The notes under the pieces were generated by a model, which worked only from the letters and a program-made list of their open reading frames with translations, made no database searches and was not told the origin of the DNA. Shown one piece after another: positions 22,933-34,444 of a stretch of 64,000 nt of DNA. The position numbers were made by a program, and so were the translations under genes. How positions within the stretch are numbered: position 1 is the first letter of the stretch; every line of letters begins with the position of its first letter. This DNA comes from Talaromyces rugulosus (taxonomy: Eukaryota; Ascomycota; Eurotiomycetes; Eurotiales; Trichocomaceae). The stretch lies in the NCBI RefSeq assembly GCF_013368755.1, contig NC_049562.1, positions 1,178,001-1,242,000 on the forward strand, given 5' to 3'.

Positions 22933-24944
22933 ATGGGCGGCCCAACAACTTCAGTCGCGCCAGAAAACCAGAGCCCTCGTATTCCAGTCAGAACAATACG
23001 AGAAGATCTCTCCAGAGATTCATCCGAGTCGCCTTCGAGATCGCATTCCAGATCTGATAGCGTCCGGCGGGGTTCATTCGGCTCCGTCAAAGAGGACGTC
23101 GACGGAATAGCTCAAACCTTTGTCGTCAGTCATCCACCAACAACACTCCAACAACAACAACAGCCTGGCAGTAAGCACACCACCGGGATGACTGCTGCTG
23201 TCGAGCACATGCCCGACTTTTGCTGTCCCTGTGGTGGCTTTCTGGGCTGGAAACAGATTCGTCTTCGAGGCCGCAAATTGAGCAGGAGCTATAGCGACCT
23301 GCGCCGTCTAGGTGCTGTGAGCTCGTCCAGCGAGTGGGTATGGGACACAAGCGATGGACGTCCAGCTCTCGGAGAACCTCTGCCGGAACAAAAGGCCAAG
23401 AAGCCCCGGCTTTCTATTGAAGAATTGCCCGTCGAAGTGCTCAGTATGTTTTCTACTTCTAGTTTCCCCCACAGCTATATATATATATATATATATGTCC
23501 AGCTTGTTTACTAACATTTGAGCTTCCAGTCCAAATCATATCCTACTTGGAAGTCGAGCTGCCGCCAAATGGCTACACACCTCGCAACATTGACCTCATT
23601 TCATGCCTCTTGACTTCTCGCACCCTGCACTCGGCAACCCTGAGTGTGCTATATCGCAACATCACCGTTCCCCACTCTGTCATCTTCTCTAAACTGCTAA
23701 AGCACGTCGTCAACTACCCAGCGCTAGGCACCATTGTCCGTCGCCTTGACTTTTCTCACTTCACCTCTATCGGTCTCGGCCGTACGCGGCAGATGAATGC
23801 CGAGATTCAGAACCTGACCGCCAAGACGCTTTTACAGTGTCTAGACTTATTCCCAGACCTAATGGAGGTCTTGCTACAAGAGCATGTCGAGACTGATATC
23901 AACAGTGCCGTGGTTAGCAAGATATTTGGGGGCTTGCCTAACCTGCGAGCGGTCGATCTCTGTGGCTGCTCCTCGCAAGCCTTCTCGACGGGCTTCCTGG
24001 AAGCTTTCAAGATATCCACCGACATTCCAGCATACTTCCCGCGGCTGAAGAGGCTGTCCCTACATGAATGTAGCGGGCTTTCTCCCGCTGTTTTTCAAAC
24101 ACTCCTCCCACGACTCGTCAATCTGACCCACTTGGACCTTGGGCATACTCAGATTACAGAAACCGCACTGTTCTCTCTGTCAGATACTGCTCAATTGACT
24201 CATTTGAATCTCTCCAAGTGCACGCGGCTGTCGGGACCCCAGGTTATAAAATTCTTGACCACGCACCCTGCCGTTACCGAGTCTCTGGTCTACCTCAACC
24301 TCATGACTGATCCGTCTCGTTACCGACTTCTCGAGGAGGAAGACGTGACTGCTTTGTTGCCGAACCTTCCATCGTCTCTCAAGTCTCTGAACTTGAATGG
24401 TGCACGGGTCACATCCGAGCATGCACCTCTACTACTTCCCTTGACGAAACATTTGGAGGAACTGGGCCTGAGTGGAGCAGATCTATCTATCAACGACTTG
24501 AACTCTTTCTTTGTGCCTCCCGTCCAACAGTCAGAAGCTGGTGCTGACGTCGATGGCAATGTTGACCAAACGTGGCAGCCACCAGCCCTTCACTACCTCG
24601 ATTTGAGCAGGGTTCCGCAAATAACACTACCGACTCTATTCAACTCCAATAAATGCGTTCTCGTTTCACCCCGCAGCATGCCACTAGCCGTCATCGAGTT
24701 GAGCGAAAAACTCATAACGCCTCTTCGCGATCGAACAAAATCCACGAGATCCAATGGATGGGTTATAAGAGAGATTGGCCGACGCGGTTGGTATGTCCGA
24801 GAGCCAGTGAAGACAGACGTTGTAGTTGCAGACGATGGCTCGCGCTGGTGGAAGATGGGCGCTCGGTGGTGGGGGATGAGAAAAATCCCTGTTACAGTCG
24901 GCGAGGTCGGAGGTATCTACGGTCACTACATGTTCAAGAAGTGA
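22933..24944 (+). CDS. F-box / leucine-rich-repeat protein
   Basis: Probable substrate adaptor of an SCF (Skp1-Cul1-F-box) ubiquitin ligase. Two exons, 22933-23443 and 23530-24944, give 641 aa. The first ~160 residues are Ser-rich and disordered, with a Cys-containing patch HMPDFCCPCGGFLGWKQI. The F-box spans the intron: SIEELPVEVL then IQIISYLEVELP, with LISCLLTSRTLHSATLSVLY as its second half. LRRs follow, for example LPNLRAVDLCGCSSQAF, FPRLKRLSLHECSGLS, LVNLTHLDLGHTQIT, AQLTHLNLSKCTRLS and LKSLNLNGARVT. The Trp-rich C-terminus (RRGWYVREP, RWWKMGARWWGMRKIP) is a conserved-looking tail. The start is the first ATG of the open frame. The intron holds an (AT)n microsatellite. Confidence 0.85.
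23476..23496. repeat. (AT)n microsatellite inside an intron
   Basis: About ten uninterrupted AT repeats within the only intron of the F-box/LRR gene, between donor and acceptor. It is likely to vary in length between isolates. Confidence 0.85.
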
Positions 24945-25598
24945 CCGGTCTTCACCTCGGTTATTCTGGTTCGAACCTGATTTTCTTTTTTTTTTTTTTG
25001 GGTTTTCAGTTATTGTTACCTCACCATCTCCTAGCATGCATTGATGGCGTGAAAGTTGCATCTTGAGCGTTTGACATATTTTCGATGACTGCATGGGACG
25101 ACACATTGAACGAATGCCTTGCCTTTTTTTGGCCTTTTTTTTTTAATACTGCAAAATACCTTTTTAGCGTTGGTGAGGTCGGCTATATTGTTGTCAGGCT
25201 ATGTTATATTCTTATGAAAAGTGTATTGATGAGCGAATTTAGAGTTGAAAAGTCAATTCATTATATCCATTAGCGAGAAAAAGAAACAAATCAAAATATT
25301 TATTCTCTTTTTAAAAAAATTTCCTTTCATAAGCTACGTCAAGTTTCTAGACGCATCACGTGACTTCGCGATTAATTTGAGCGTTGGGTCGACAGCGTCG
25401 GAGGCAGCAGCTCAAACACTTCTCTTCACACGCTTTCCACGGGTCTCGGTCTCTGCCCGCGAGTCTCCAGCCCTCACGAGTCAAACCACCGTCAACTCAC
25501 CTCACGGTCCCCGATGGAAGGAGGTGGAGGCGGGGGAAGTAGTGTCACACGTCCGGTTTCACTGCCGTGAAGACTTGACTTGCCCCCCCAAACTCGAG
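24945..25598. other. Intergenic region between the F-box/LRR gene and tfb1
   Basis: AT-rich with several poly-T runs (24980-25000, 25130-25145), then a CACGTGAC-type palindromic motif near 25358 in the promoter of the TFIIH gene. No gene is seen. Confidence 0.45.
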
Positions 25599-27585
25599 AT
25601 GGCAGCAGCTCCGTCCAGCTCGGCCTCTTACAAAAAGAAAGACGGTACTCTGACCGTTGCCAAAGACCACAAGTCGATATCATGGATTCCAGCAGCGGGC
25701 GGCGCTGGGGGTGCGGTGACTGTGGCAGTCAAGAATATGACTAGTATGTATACTGCTCACTCTCACACACAAGTTTTCTTCAACTCTTGTCATCTAACAA
25801 AGTCGAATCCTTTTAGATCTACAGCAAACCCCTGCAAATAATCCAAAAGTGATGCTGAAAATCTTCGCCCAGCAAAACGACACACAGGAGAACTACGTTT
25901 TCACATTTACGTCCGGCGCAAACGCCCGTACAGAAGCCGACGCTATCAAAGAAGCCCTCAGTGCCGCAATCACAGCAGCCAAAGCAGCCTCTGCCCCGGC
26001 GGCGGTTCCGGAGGTATCGACAAATGATGGAGTCTCTGCGGCCATGGCGATGGCAAACGCCATCTCGTCGGCCGGCACGGGTCAAGCTGCTTGGGATGAC
26101 GATAACAAATTGAAGACGGATGCAGAGCTGCAACAGTCCCTGCTCAAATGCGACCCGAATCTACAGCGCATGTTTATGGAGTCGCTTCGCACAAAACCCG
26201 AATCACTGTCAGGCGGTAACTTTGTCTCCCAGTTCTGGTCAACCAGAGTGCATTTGCTCCGAGCGCATGCTATAGAGAGAGCGCAGTTGCGTGGCTCCTA
26301 CAACGTTTTGTCGTCGCTCAGGCCGCGGACAGATAATAACGTTACAAAGCTCAATATCAGCAAGGAACAGATTCAACTAATCTTCAACCAGCACCCCTTG
26401 GTCAAAAAGGTCTATGACGAGAATGTGCCTAAGCTTAGCGAGCAGCAGTTCTGGTCTAGATTCTTCCAGAGTCGACTCTTCAAGAAACTTCGTGGCGAGC
26501 GATTATCCGAATCCGACGCCACAGATAACGTGCTAGATAAATATCTCACCGTGGATGAACATGCCGATCGAGTCACAGACACCCACGTGCCTCACTTTCT
26601 TGATCTGGCTGGAAATGAAGTTAATCACAGTCAGCGACAGGGCAATCGCCCGGATTTCGACATGCGGCCTGCCTCGATCGAGAAGGTCCCCATTATCCGG
26701 ACTCTGAATGCACTAAGTGAAAAGATCATGGCCAACGTCGCGCCCGCTGATGGGGATCCTTCTGCGCCTGTTGGGATGGATGAAGAAACGTACAATAATT
26801 TGGTGCTACAAGATCTCAAGGGTGATGAGGAGCAAAACCGAATCATGCTGAACATTCGAGACCAAAGTCGATTTTTCGCCCAGGGCAAGGAACGTGAGGG
26901 TAAGGAGGGGGATCTACTCGCCAAGCAAAACCCGGAACAGATCATTACATCTATGCGCGGAGATGTGGCAAAGACATTCGCTGCCGGTGGCTTGTTTCAT
27001 TTGGGAAAGATCATCGAGCCCGATGAAGACGACAGCGATGAAGAGAACGCCGCCGCGCCGAAAAAAGCTGTTGGATCCAGGGCGAGCCTACGGCAGGCAT
27101 CTACGCAAATCTTTGACGCGATTCGGGAGCGCAGAGCACAAACCGAAGTCTCCCCCAATGCAGGGACTTGGGGACTGTCTACTACCCTCTTTGATCGCCT
27201 AACGTTGACTCATGCAACAACCACAGAGTTTCTGCATCAATTCTGGCACGCCTTTTTGTCTGGAAATCCAGAGCGAGCCGGCGAGCTCGCCTCTCTCGTG
27301 GAATCACTGAGTCGGGCCATGGACCGTATCAAAGCTGTCGCCGCTGACGCAGAAACCGAAAAACAGGCAGAAGTCAATCGGCTGAAACAAAACGCCCGCG
27401 ACGTCTTCGCCGCAACGGGGAAGAAAATTCGCGTAAACTTGGCTGGTGTTGGTGGCGGCGAAAAGGTCGTTAATCAGCTACTGGGGCCGACGATATCGGC
27501 TTTGAGTCTGGCCAGCAACAAATATAAAGACGCGCTGGCAGAGGCGACAGCTGCTGCTTCCAGGGAAGATTCTCTGGCACCTTGA
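25599..27585 (+). CDS. tfb1: TFIIH core subunit Tfb1 (p62)
   Basis: Subunit of the general transcription and nucleotide-excision-repair factor TFIIH, in the nucleus. Exons 25599-25743 and 25817-27585 give 637 aa. The N-terminal PH-like domain runs from YKKKDGTLTVAKDHKSISW through VMLKIFAQQNDTQENYVFTF (residues ~10-90). In p62/Tfb1 this domain binds acidic activators, TFIIE and XPC/Rad4. Two BSD domains follow, each with the Phe-Trp signature: NFVSQFWSTRVHLLRAHA near residue 180 and QQFWSRFFQSRLFKKLRG near 255. An acidic segment (IIEPDEDDSDEENAA) and a helical C-terminus (TTEFLHQFWHAFLSGNPERA) complete the family layout. The start has a good context and the intron sits early. Confidence 0.93.
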
Positions 27586-28522
27586 GATCTATCTATATGT
27601 ATTTCTATGTTACTATTTCGCGACGAATTACGAGTTGACCGTAAAAATTGGTCTAACAAAAGAATGAATTTATCCATATCAATTGATTTATCGATGGTAA
27701 ATTGCAGAACGAAAAACTGAACTACTCTCGCAAATTCGGCTAGGATGCTATAACGAAAGCTGACTGTGATTTCGAGGGCAATACTTGCTGTGGTGGTAAT
27801 ATTCCATGTGGTTGCTGGGAATGAACGTACAACTGGGAAAGCCTAGTTGTTAAGGGGTCCTATTTCCATCTTATATATATAAGGACCAGGTAATATTCAA
27901 TGTTGGGTTATGAGTTTTCAATGTTGTCTAATGGAAATCGGTTTCCTAGAGGGTGGCCAACATATATGATTTTTGTATACTACTCTTCAATGAGAAGATT
28001 GATGCCATTCGTTATGTGTAAAGAGCATATCCGATAGTTCCTTTGGGGCTTAATCAGTTGCAATAGACTTAATAATAATGGTAGATGATATATTTTACAA
28101 TATCTAGAACGTATTGTAATTCTGGTATTACGTTTTCAAATCTTACCGGGCCCGAGTTGTCGCTGACCTTGATCTACTGGGCCGTGCTAGCATGATGCCA
28201 CCGCCAAAGTAAACGTAGCTCACGACCTTCTTCATCCTATTATTGAGCCCTGACTCTGGCGTCAAGTGGTATTGTTCGATGCCTCTAGAGTCCCCTCCTG
28301 ATCCGCTCTACTCTCATTGTCTGCCACCCCGTCGTCGGAGCTTCACCCTTTAGGCCACGTCACCGCCGTCAAACTCCCAAGCTGCGACTCATTCAACATC
28401 ACTTGCGTGCTGCTCACGATTTGCAATCAATGGACGGTTACAACGATATATAACAAATAAGTGACCATATTTCGTTTGCACCAGGGAAATTTAGAAGAAA
28501 GAAGTCTCAAGAGAGGTCCACA
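27586..28522. other. AT-rich intergenic region
   Basis: About 0.94 kb between tfb1 and the rhomboid-like gene, both on the plus strand. AT-rich to 28140, then C/T-rich with higher GC toward the downstream start. I see no gene, repeat family or RNA. Confidence 0.45.
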
Positions 28523-29595
28523 ATGCTGTCGTCCGGCTTTACCAACGCGCCCGTCACCAAGTTTCTGGTCATCTACATTGTCGCCTCATCTATCGCCTTG
28601 TCGATATTCGACGCCAAGCACCTGGCTCATATCTTGGTGGTCCCGCATCTATGGCAGTATGGCCAGTTTTCAAGGATACTGCTCTGGCAGGTAGCTGGAT
28701 ACGCAAACTCGACCGAGGTTTTGTTTGCCGCGATGCTGGCATATCACTTACGAGTTGTTGAGCGCATGTGGGGATCTAGGAAACTGGCTGTGAGTTTTTC
28801 CTTTCGTTTGTGTTTTGAATCATCGTTTCTTGAAACAGTCAATAGCTGACGCTCATGGTGCAGACATTTCTCCTGTCAGTGCTGCCTTACACCACCATTA
28901 TCGCGCCTCTGGTCCTGTCGCTTGTGCTGCGGCCTCTTTCGTTCAACAACCTGAACTATCTACCGTCCGGTCCGACTGCGATTATATTCTCTGTTTTGGC
29001 GCAATACCATGCCACGATTCCTCATACATTCAAATATCGCATTTCCACCAGCGGTGGAAGCACCGGCCGTCGTAACCCCAATGCAGCCAACAGCAGCGAC
29101 AACAACAATAACAATAACAATAACAATAACAATAACAATAACAATAACCAGGTCCAAAACAGCAAACCATCTTTGACAATACTCTTGTCTGACAAGTCAA
29201 CCACATATCTCGTCGCAGCACAGCTCGCCCTGTCGCAATTCCCCGCATCACTCCTGCCCGCAATCACCGGCTGGGCTGTCGGCGTCGCCTGGAGGGCCGA
29301 TCTTCTCCCAGTATCTCGAGGAATCGCACGAGGCTGGCGAGTCCCCGCGTGGATAGTCGGGGAAAAGGAGCCTGCTCGGAGATCTTCACCGGCGAGTGCG
29401 TCCGCCACCGCAGCAGCAACCGGGGGAGCAGGAGGGAGCGGAGAGGACAGCGAGCAATATGAGAATCTGCGGAGAAGACTGGATGCTGCATCAGCTGCGG
29501 CAGCTGCTCAGCAGGCAGCTGGTAGCAGCGTGGCAGGGGAATCAGAGCAGCGACAACGACGGCCTCTGTTAGAGAGATTTACGAACGCATTCTGA
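28523..29595 (+). CDS. Rhomboid-like membrane protein, Dsc2/Ucp14 type
   Basis: Probable ER/Golgi membrane pseudo-rhomboid. The family's Dsc2 subunit works in the Dsc E3 ligase, which activates SREBP and takes part in membrane-protein degradation. Exons 28523-28789 and 28864-29595 give 332 aa. Hydrophobic segments: [17 protein letters not shown], the loop with [60 protein letters not shown]-like [15 protein letters not shown] and [17 protein letters not shown] run of about 17 Asn, encoded by alternating AAC/AAT, interrupts a hydrophilic loop near residue 185. The C-terminus is Ala/Ser-rich and ends [10 protein letters not shown] see no C-terminal UBA domain, which S. pombe Dsc2 has, so the exact assignment is uncertain. 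Confidence 0.72.
29099..29151. repeat. (AACAAT)n coding microsatellite
   Basis: About 50 bp of AAC/AAT repeats encoding the poly-Asn loop of the rhomboid-like protein. In frame, and likely length-variable. Confidence 0.85.
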
Positions 29596-30046
29596 TTTGG
29601 ATGGGAAAATGACTCTTTTTTATATTAAACCATATACTATCATTCACTTATTTGATCTATATATTTTGGACTGTTCCAATGTACAAATTTATCCCCGAGG
29701 CAGAGAGTCTCGGCTTGTATCAACCGATCTTGTGAGTAACTCGGAGTTTTGTCCGATAACTATATGTCCTTCATTCGTCTCCAGACACCGTGCACCAGCC
29801 AAGTGACAACCCACTCTGTCTGACAGCCAATGATGTCGTGCAAGAGTGATTCCATTGAGACTGGATTGAGGGGTCTGGGGAACCGCTCCGGGGTTATGCG
29901 GGGTTCATATTGTGTTTATAGCCTGGCCCTGGCCAGACGTCAACTGTCCTCGGCAACTGAATTATTTTTAGTTCCTTGTCTTCTTTGTCTTCGCTTCTCT
30001 TGGCTACCATCCTCTATCTTAACCATTTCCCTACCAAGTCTTCACC
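29596..30046. promoter_or_regulatory. SDR promoter region
   Basis: 450-bp spacer with the 3' flank of the rhomboid-like gene, then a C/T-rich leader ending in a TTCACCATGCC-type start context for the dehydrogenase. No other element is recognised. Confidence 0.4.
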
Positions 30047-30857
30047 ATGCCCGGCCGCCTCGAAGGCAAAATCGCCATCGTCACCGGCGGAGGCTCAGGC
30101 TTCGGCGCCGGCATTGCGCAGAAATTCGTCTCAGAGGGAGCCCGAGTGCTGATTGCTGATCTCTCTGAAGAAAACGGCAGCAAGATTGCGCAGTCGCTCA
30201 ACTGCAGCTTTGCGCGAGCCGACGTCACCAAGCGCGCAGACTGGGAAGCGCTGCTGCAAACAGCCCTCGATACGTTTGGCGCGCTGGATATTGTGGTCAA
30301 CAATGCTGGTTCGACATACCACAACAAGCCAACCGAAACAGTCACCGATGATGAGTTTGACATGGTCATGAATGTGAATGTCAAGTCTATTTATCTGTCG
30401 TCGAGCGTGTTGGTGCCGTACTTTTTGAAGAACCAGCGCAAGGGCAGCTTTATCCAGATCTCGTCGACTGCCGCGCTGAGACCGCGACCTGGTTTGACCT
30501 GGTATAATGCGTCCAAGGGAGCAGTCAGTACGGCAACGAAGACTATGGCCGTGGAGTATGGGCCCAAGGGGATTCGCTTCAATGCCATTTGTCCAGTGGT
30601 GGGGAGCACTGCCTTGTGAGTTTCCTCTCTTTTTGAATTTTTCTTCATAATAATCCTGCTAAGTAATTGCTAGAACTCATCTCTTCATTGGCAAGCCTGA
30701 TACGGAGGAAAACAGGGCTGGCTTTGTCTCGACTATCCCGCTGGGCAGACCGAGTACCCCGGCAGACATAGCCAATGCTACTTGTTATCTGGCGAGCGAT
30801 GAGGCGGAATTTATTACAGGTGTGGATCTAGAGGTTGACGGAGGGAGATGTGTCTAG
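30047..30857 (+). CDS. Short-chain dehydrogenase/reductase (classical SDR)
   Basis: NAD(P)-dependent oxidoreductase with a Rossmann fold. Exons 30047-30615 and 30674-30857 give 250 aa, standard length. Seen in order: cofactor motif IVTGGGSGFGAGIAQKF (TGxxxGxG), ADLSEENG at the end of beta-2 (an Asp here usually favours NAD over NADP), structural NNAG in DIVVNNAGSTYHN, catalytic Ser in QISSTAALRPRPG, and the YNASK active site, so the Ser-Tyr-Lys triad is intact. The C-terminus GVDLEVDGGRCV is typical of 3-oxoacyl-ACP-reductase-like members. The substrate is unknown. It converges on the GH127 gene 100 bp away. Confidence 0.92.
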
Positions 30858-30959
30858 TGGAATCGATATATCGATCATCATGTGGGAGAAGAAGAATGTG
30901 ATAGTACAATACATGTATTATTTATGACAATATAAGATTCAGCCTATATACATGTATGA

Positions 30960-32867
30960 CTAGGTTATTCTTTTCATCCACACCCTCATACCCCCGTTCC
31001 CACCCCGGTTCATTCGCAGGAAAAACGGCACAAATACCACTTTCCTCGTTGTCTCGCTGTACTTCCAAGGTTCTGAACCATACAGGGAGTTCCAGTTCTG
31101 ATTAACCAGATATTTTCCCTGCGTCTCCACGGTCACTATGTCCTCAACCGATGCAATGGTTTTGGGTACATCAGCCACCACAGGGTCATCGACCAAGGCA
31201 AGATCATGAATATCAACGCCAGGGTTGTCGACATCCTCGGCACAGTATACAAGTGGTCCGAGCATGATGCAGACTTCATCCTTGCCCGTTTTTGGGTGAG
31301 CGTACACTTTTCGCGGTTTTACAGAAAAGGTCAACGTGACTTTTGTGTTGGTAACGGACGGAAGGTAGAGATAGCCATCTTTCACTTCACCATCTGGTAC
31401 TGAGCACGTGTACTCTGTGCCAACCCAGTTGGGGATACGGACGGCAAGTCTGATTGCTTGAGGACCCTGGACGTTTAGTTCGACAGAACCCTCCCACGGC
31501 TGGCTTGACTTTTGCTGGATCGTGGTTCCGTTACTCTCCGGAACGGTAAAATCACTATCAATAAAAAGATGAACAGCAACAAGATTTTCATGGTGGGAAT
31601 ATATAAACGAGCCCAGTGATCCTAGAAGCTTGGCTACATTAGGCGGACAGCAAGCAACTTCAAACCATGTGCTACGCTCTTTCGGGCGGCCCGTACACGT
31701 TGCCAGCGGATTTTGATAGTAAAACGACTTGCCATCCATCCCGATCGCACCCAAAAACCCATTGTACAATGCCAATTCCATGACATCTGCATATTCGCTT
31801 CTGAGCTCCTGCCGCAAGAGCTTCGAGCACCAGATGATCAGAGCAAATGTAGCACAAGTCTCGGCATAGCACCCGTGGCTTTCCTCCGTGTCGCTCAAAA
31901 AGTACTCTGCACCAAATCCTTCCCACTGTCTCATTGCTCCGAGACCGCCGGTAATGTACATTTTTTTGTGGATGGTATTGCGCCAGAGCCGCTGCAGGGC
32001 ATCTTTCACCTCGGTGTCTCCCGTGAGGCGGACATATTCGGTGCCTGCAGTGACAAAGTACATGGCTCGCACGGAATGCCCGTGAATCTCGTCTTGCTCT
32101 GCAAGAGGCGCATGTGCTTGGTGATACTCATAATCTCGGGGTTTCGTGTAGTGGGCTAGCATTTCTGAGCCCATGTGATCATAAGGGTCCCCGCCTCGCG
32201 CTTTGGCTTCGTGGTCGTAGAATACCTCTCCATTGGCGTCTTTCTTTCCACGCTCGAGGATAAAGTACTTTGCCAGCTTCAACGCGAGAGGGTCACTGGT
32301 CATGTCGTAAAGTCTCAACAAACCCAACTCGATTTCTTGATGGCCAGGATACCCATGGAGCTTTCCTTCTTCCGGACCAAACACAGAATCGACATGTCTC
32401 AATGCCTTCATCACAGGCTCTAAAAGCCTTCCACTTCCAGTCAACGTTTCATACGCTACACAAGCCTCGACCAAATGTCCGAGACAGTACAGCTCGTGCA
32501 TGTCCCTCACATTCGTCCACCTGTTTTGGATTCCCCTGACCGTGTAGTAAGAATTCAGATAGCCATCCTCATGCTGGGCCGCACGAACCATGTCAACAAC
32601 TTTTTCGACCTCATCATATAGATCAGCGTCGTCGTGCTTCATCAAAAAGTAGCATGCGGCTTCGGTCACTTTGTAAATATCCGAGTCCCAGAAGGCGTGC
32701 GGCTTGATCTCGTGGCCTTCTTTCCATGTTAAACAGTACCAATGGCCAAGAGATTTTTGAGTTTTTATTATTGCAGGAATAGTAATGAGCCGAGATCGGG
32801 ATAGCATGGAGCTCCAGAAGGGGGAGGTGATGTTGACATGACGAACCGAGCCAGGTGAGAAGGCCAT
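30960..32867 (-). CDS. GH127 (DUF1680) beta-L-arabinofuranosidase-type glycoside hydrolase
   Basis: Intronless 635-aa enzyme of glycoside hydrolase family 127, whose characterised member HypBA1 removes beta-L-arabinofuranose. The (alpha/alpha)6 barrel begins around HVNITSPFWSSMLSRSR, with LGHWYCLTWKEG and HAFWDSDIYKVTEAACYFL. The zinc/thiolate centre looks intact: Glu336 and Cys338 in GCYAETCATFALI, Cys406 and Cys407 in FEVACCPPNVAKLLGS, and Glu321 in GAEYFL as a candidate acid/base. These correspond to Glu338, Cys340, Cys417, Cys418 and Glu322 of HypBA1, by my hand alignment. There is no signal peptide, so it probably acts on imported oligosaccharides inside the cell. The start is the first ATG of the frame. 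Confidence 0.9.
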   Translation of the reverse strand: MAFSPGSVRHVNITSPFWSSMLSRSRLITIPAIIKTQKSLGHWYCLTWKEGHEIKPHAFWDSDIYKVTEAACYFLMKHDDADLYDEVEKVVDMVRAAQHEDGYLNSYYTVRGIQNRWTNVRDMHELYCLGHLVEACVAYETLTGSGRLLEPVMKALRHVDSVFGPEEGKLHGYPGHQEIELGLLRLYDMTSDPLALKLAKYFILERGKKDANGEVFYDHEAKARGGDPYDHMGSEMLAHYTKPRDYEYHQAHAPLAEQDEIHGHSVRAMYFVTAGTEYVRLTGDTEVKDALQRLWRNTIHKKMYITGGLGAMRQWEGFGAEYFLSDTEESHGCYAETCATFALIIWCSKLLRQELRSEYADVMELALYNGFLGAIGMDGKSFYYQNPLATCTGRPKERSTWFEVACCPPNVAKLLGSLGSFIYSHHENLVAVHLFIDSDFTVPESNGTTIQQKSSQPWEGSVELNVQGPQAIRLAVRIPNWVGTEYTCSVPDGEVKDGYLYLPSVTNTKVTLTFSVKPRKVYAHPKTGKDEVCIMLGPLVYCAEDVDNPGVDIHDLALVDDPVVADVPKTIASVEDIVTVETQGKYLVNQNWNSLYGSEPWKYSETTRKVVFVPFFLRMNRGGNGGMRVWMKRIT

Positions 32868-34444
32868 TTTTCTCGCTAGTTTATGAACATTGAATTCAGG
32901 AACCGCAGATATATTACTATTTTAATATTTGAACTTCTTTCTGGTCTACTTATACTGGCAACATATGGCTCACATGTAATACCGTGTACCCCGCCGGAGA
33001 AGATGGTTGCCCTAGACCTGCCGAATCCGGCAATTATCCGGGTCGTCCATCCCGCATCGGGGAGAAACCCTAACTTGCTAAACAACATGTATATCATTCA
33101 AGTTTCAAAGGATACGCTATTAATCCCTAGGTTTGACGGTTGTCGACTTGCTGTGAATGTAACTTCGGTCAAATCGACAAAAGCCTGGTGGTTGGACGTT
33201 ATAGCATACTACTTGGGTTGCAATGATACATGTACGTCATTGTAGTATTCTTGAAACTCGATAACCCGATGTTCCGTGTGTTCCTTGAAGAAAATCTCTG
33301 CTGAAACCGCAGGGCGGAATTATCAGAAGAACCGTCCCATGATAAACTAGACTAGAAATCTAAATGCGTCAAATCGCCTTTCCATGTTTGAATGATAATT
33401 CGAACAGCGACATTAGCCAAAGGCCGGCGATTTTTCTCCTAAAGAGACACCGTCTTTAATGTTTTCTTTCTTAGAACCGTGAGTAGGACCAGACTGGACA
33501 CGTGACACGACGACGAATATTGAAATTATCACAGCTTGATTTTGTATCTTAGGTCTACACGTACATACCTCTGTATTTAGTAATAATCTTGGTCTCTAGC
33601 TTACAGTCTTAAAGCAATCTGCATTTAATTGATAGTTGGGTATATACATAGACATGGTTTGTCGAGATGACACATCTGGCCTGACTATTTATAGAAATCG
33701 AGCCATATAGCCATTCAATATTCACTTTACAGACGGCATCTGAAAATGTACGTGAGCTCGAAAAGCCAGATTATCATAGCCCTGTCTTCTAATACACACT
33801 TTGTGGCTGTGTTTCTCGGAAAGGGTCCATATTAGCTAGGGTCCGTCCGGATTGCCCATGCTAAATTTCAATAGTTCCCAGAGACCAGAATTGAAAAAAC
33901 CATTTATCTTAGCGGACCTCCAATAATAGCTAGTATCAGGCTATCAGCCACCAAACCACAAGATGCACACGGGATCACACCCTAGCATTGTCGTTAATTC
34001 GTGGATTTTTCTCGGCGACCCCGCCATGCCGTGCTCAATCGCTGTGGGAATGGATGGCTGCGAAATGAACGATCGGAGGCTGTGGCGTATTCCTAGGGCT
34101 AATCGCGATCACTGTGTGGAAGTGTGTTGGGACATTGCTCGTCTCGATTGGTTCACGGGCAGAGGCTTGTCGTGATCAAGCTTCACACTAATGCAGTAGT
34201 CGCTTATAGTCTCCTCGGCTCGATCTGATGGTGAGATACGCGCCAGAAAAGCGATCAGACTTGAGCCCCGCCCAGTTCATGAACTGTAACCGAGGAGGGG
34301 TATTTATACGATGGAAACCCCTCGGTTGTTTTTCTTATCTTTTCTTTTTCCTCTCTCTCTTCAGCCAGTTTGAGTCAAGATCAGTGTTTGAGCATCTTTT
34401 ACACTACTACTTAAATTTAACAAGAGTCCAACTTGCCTATCATC
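32868..34444. other. 1.6 kb intergenic region, GH127 promoter and upstream of a small Asn-rich gene
   Basis: Divergent spacer. Short open frames (32883-33245, 33963-34175) have no family resemblance and no splice partners, so I do not call them. Bases 33380-33950 are AT-rich and featureless. The 3' end holds a clear core promoter, annotated separately. Confidence 0.45.
34296..34308 (+). promoter_or_regulatory. STRE plus TATA box upstream of the small Asn-rich gene
   Basis: AGGGG (34296-34300, the Msn2/4-type stress element core) directly abuts TATTTATA (34301-34308), about 140 nt before the start codon. A C/T-rich transcription-start region follows at 34325-34370. This suggests strong, stress-inducible expression. 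Confidence 0.55.

Noticed and set aside
24968..24977. GGTTCGAACC, resembling a tRNA B box, followed by a T-run
   Set aside because: Flanking bases cannot form a T-stem or acceptor stem, and the 5' half would lie inside the end of the LRR coding sequence.
29099..29151. Possible CRISPR or tandem-repeat array
   Set aside because: Simple in-frame AAC/AAT microsatellite without spacers.
32883..33245. 120-codon plus-strand frame upstream of GH127
   Set aside because: Composition is not protein-like for this genome, no family resemblance, and it lies in the GH127 promoter.
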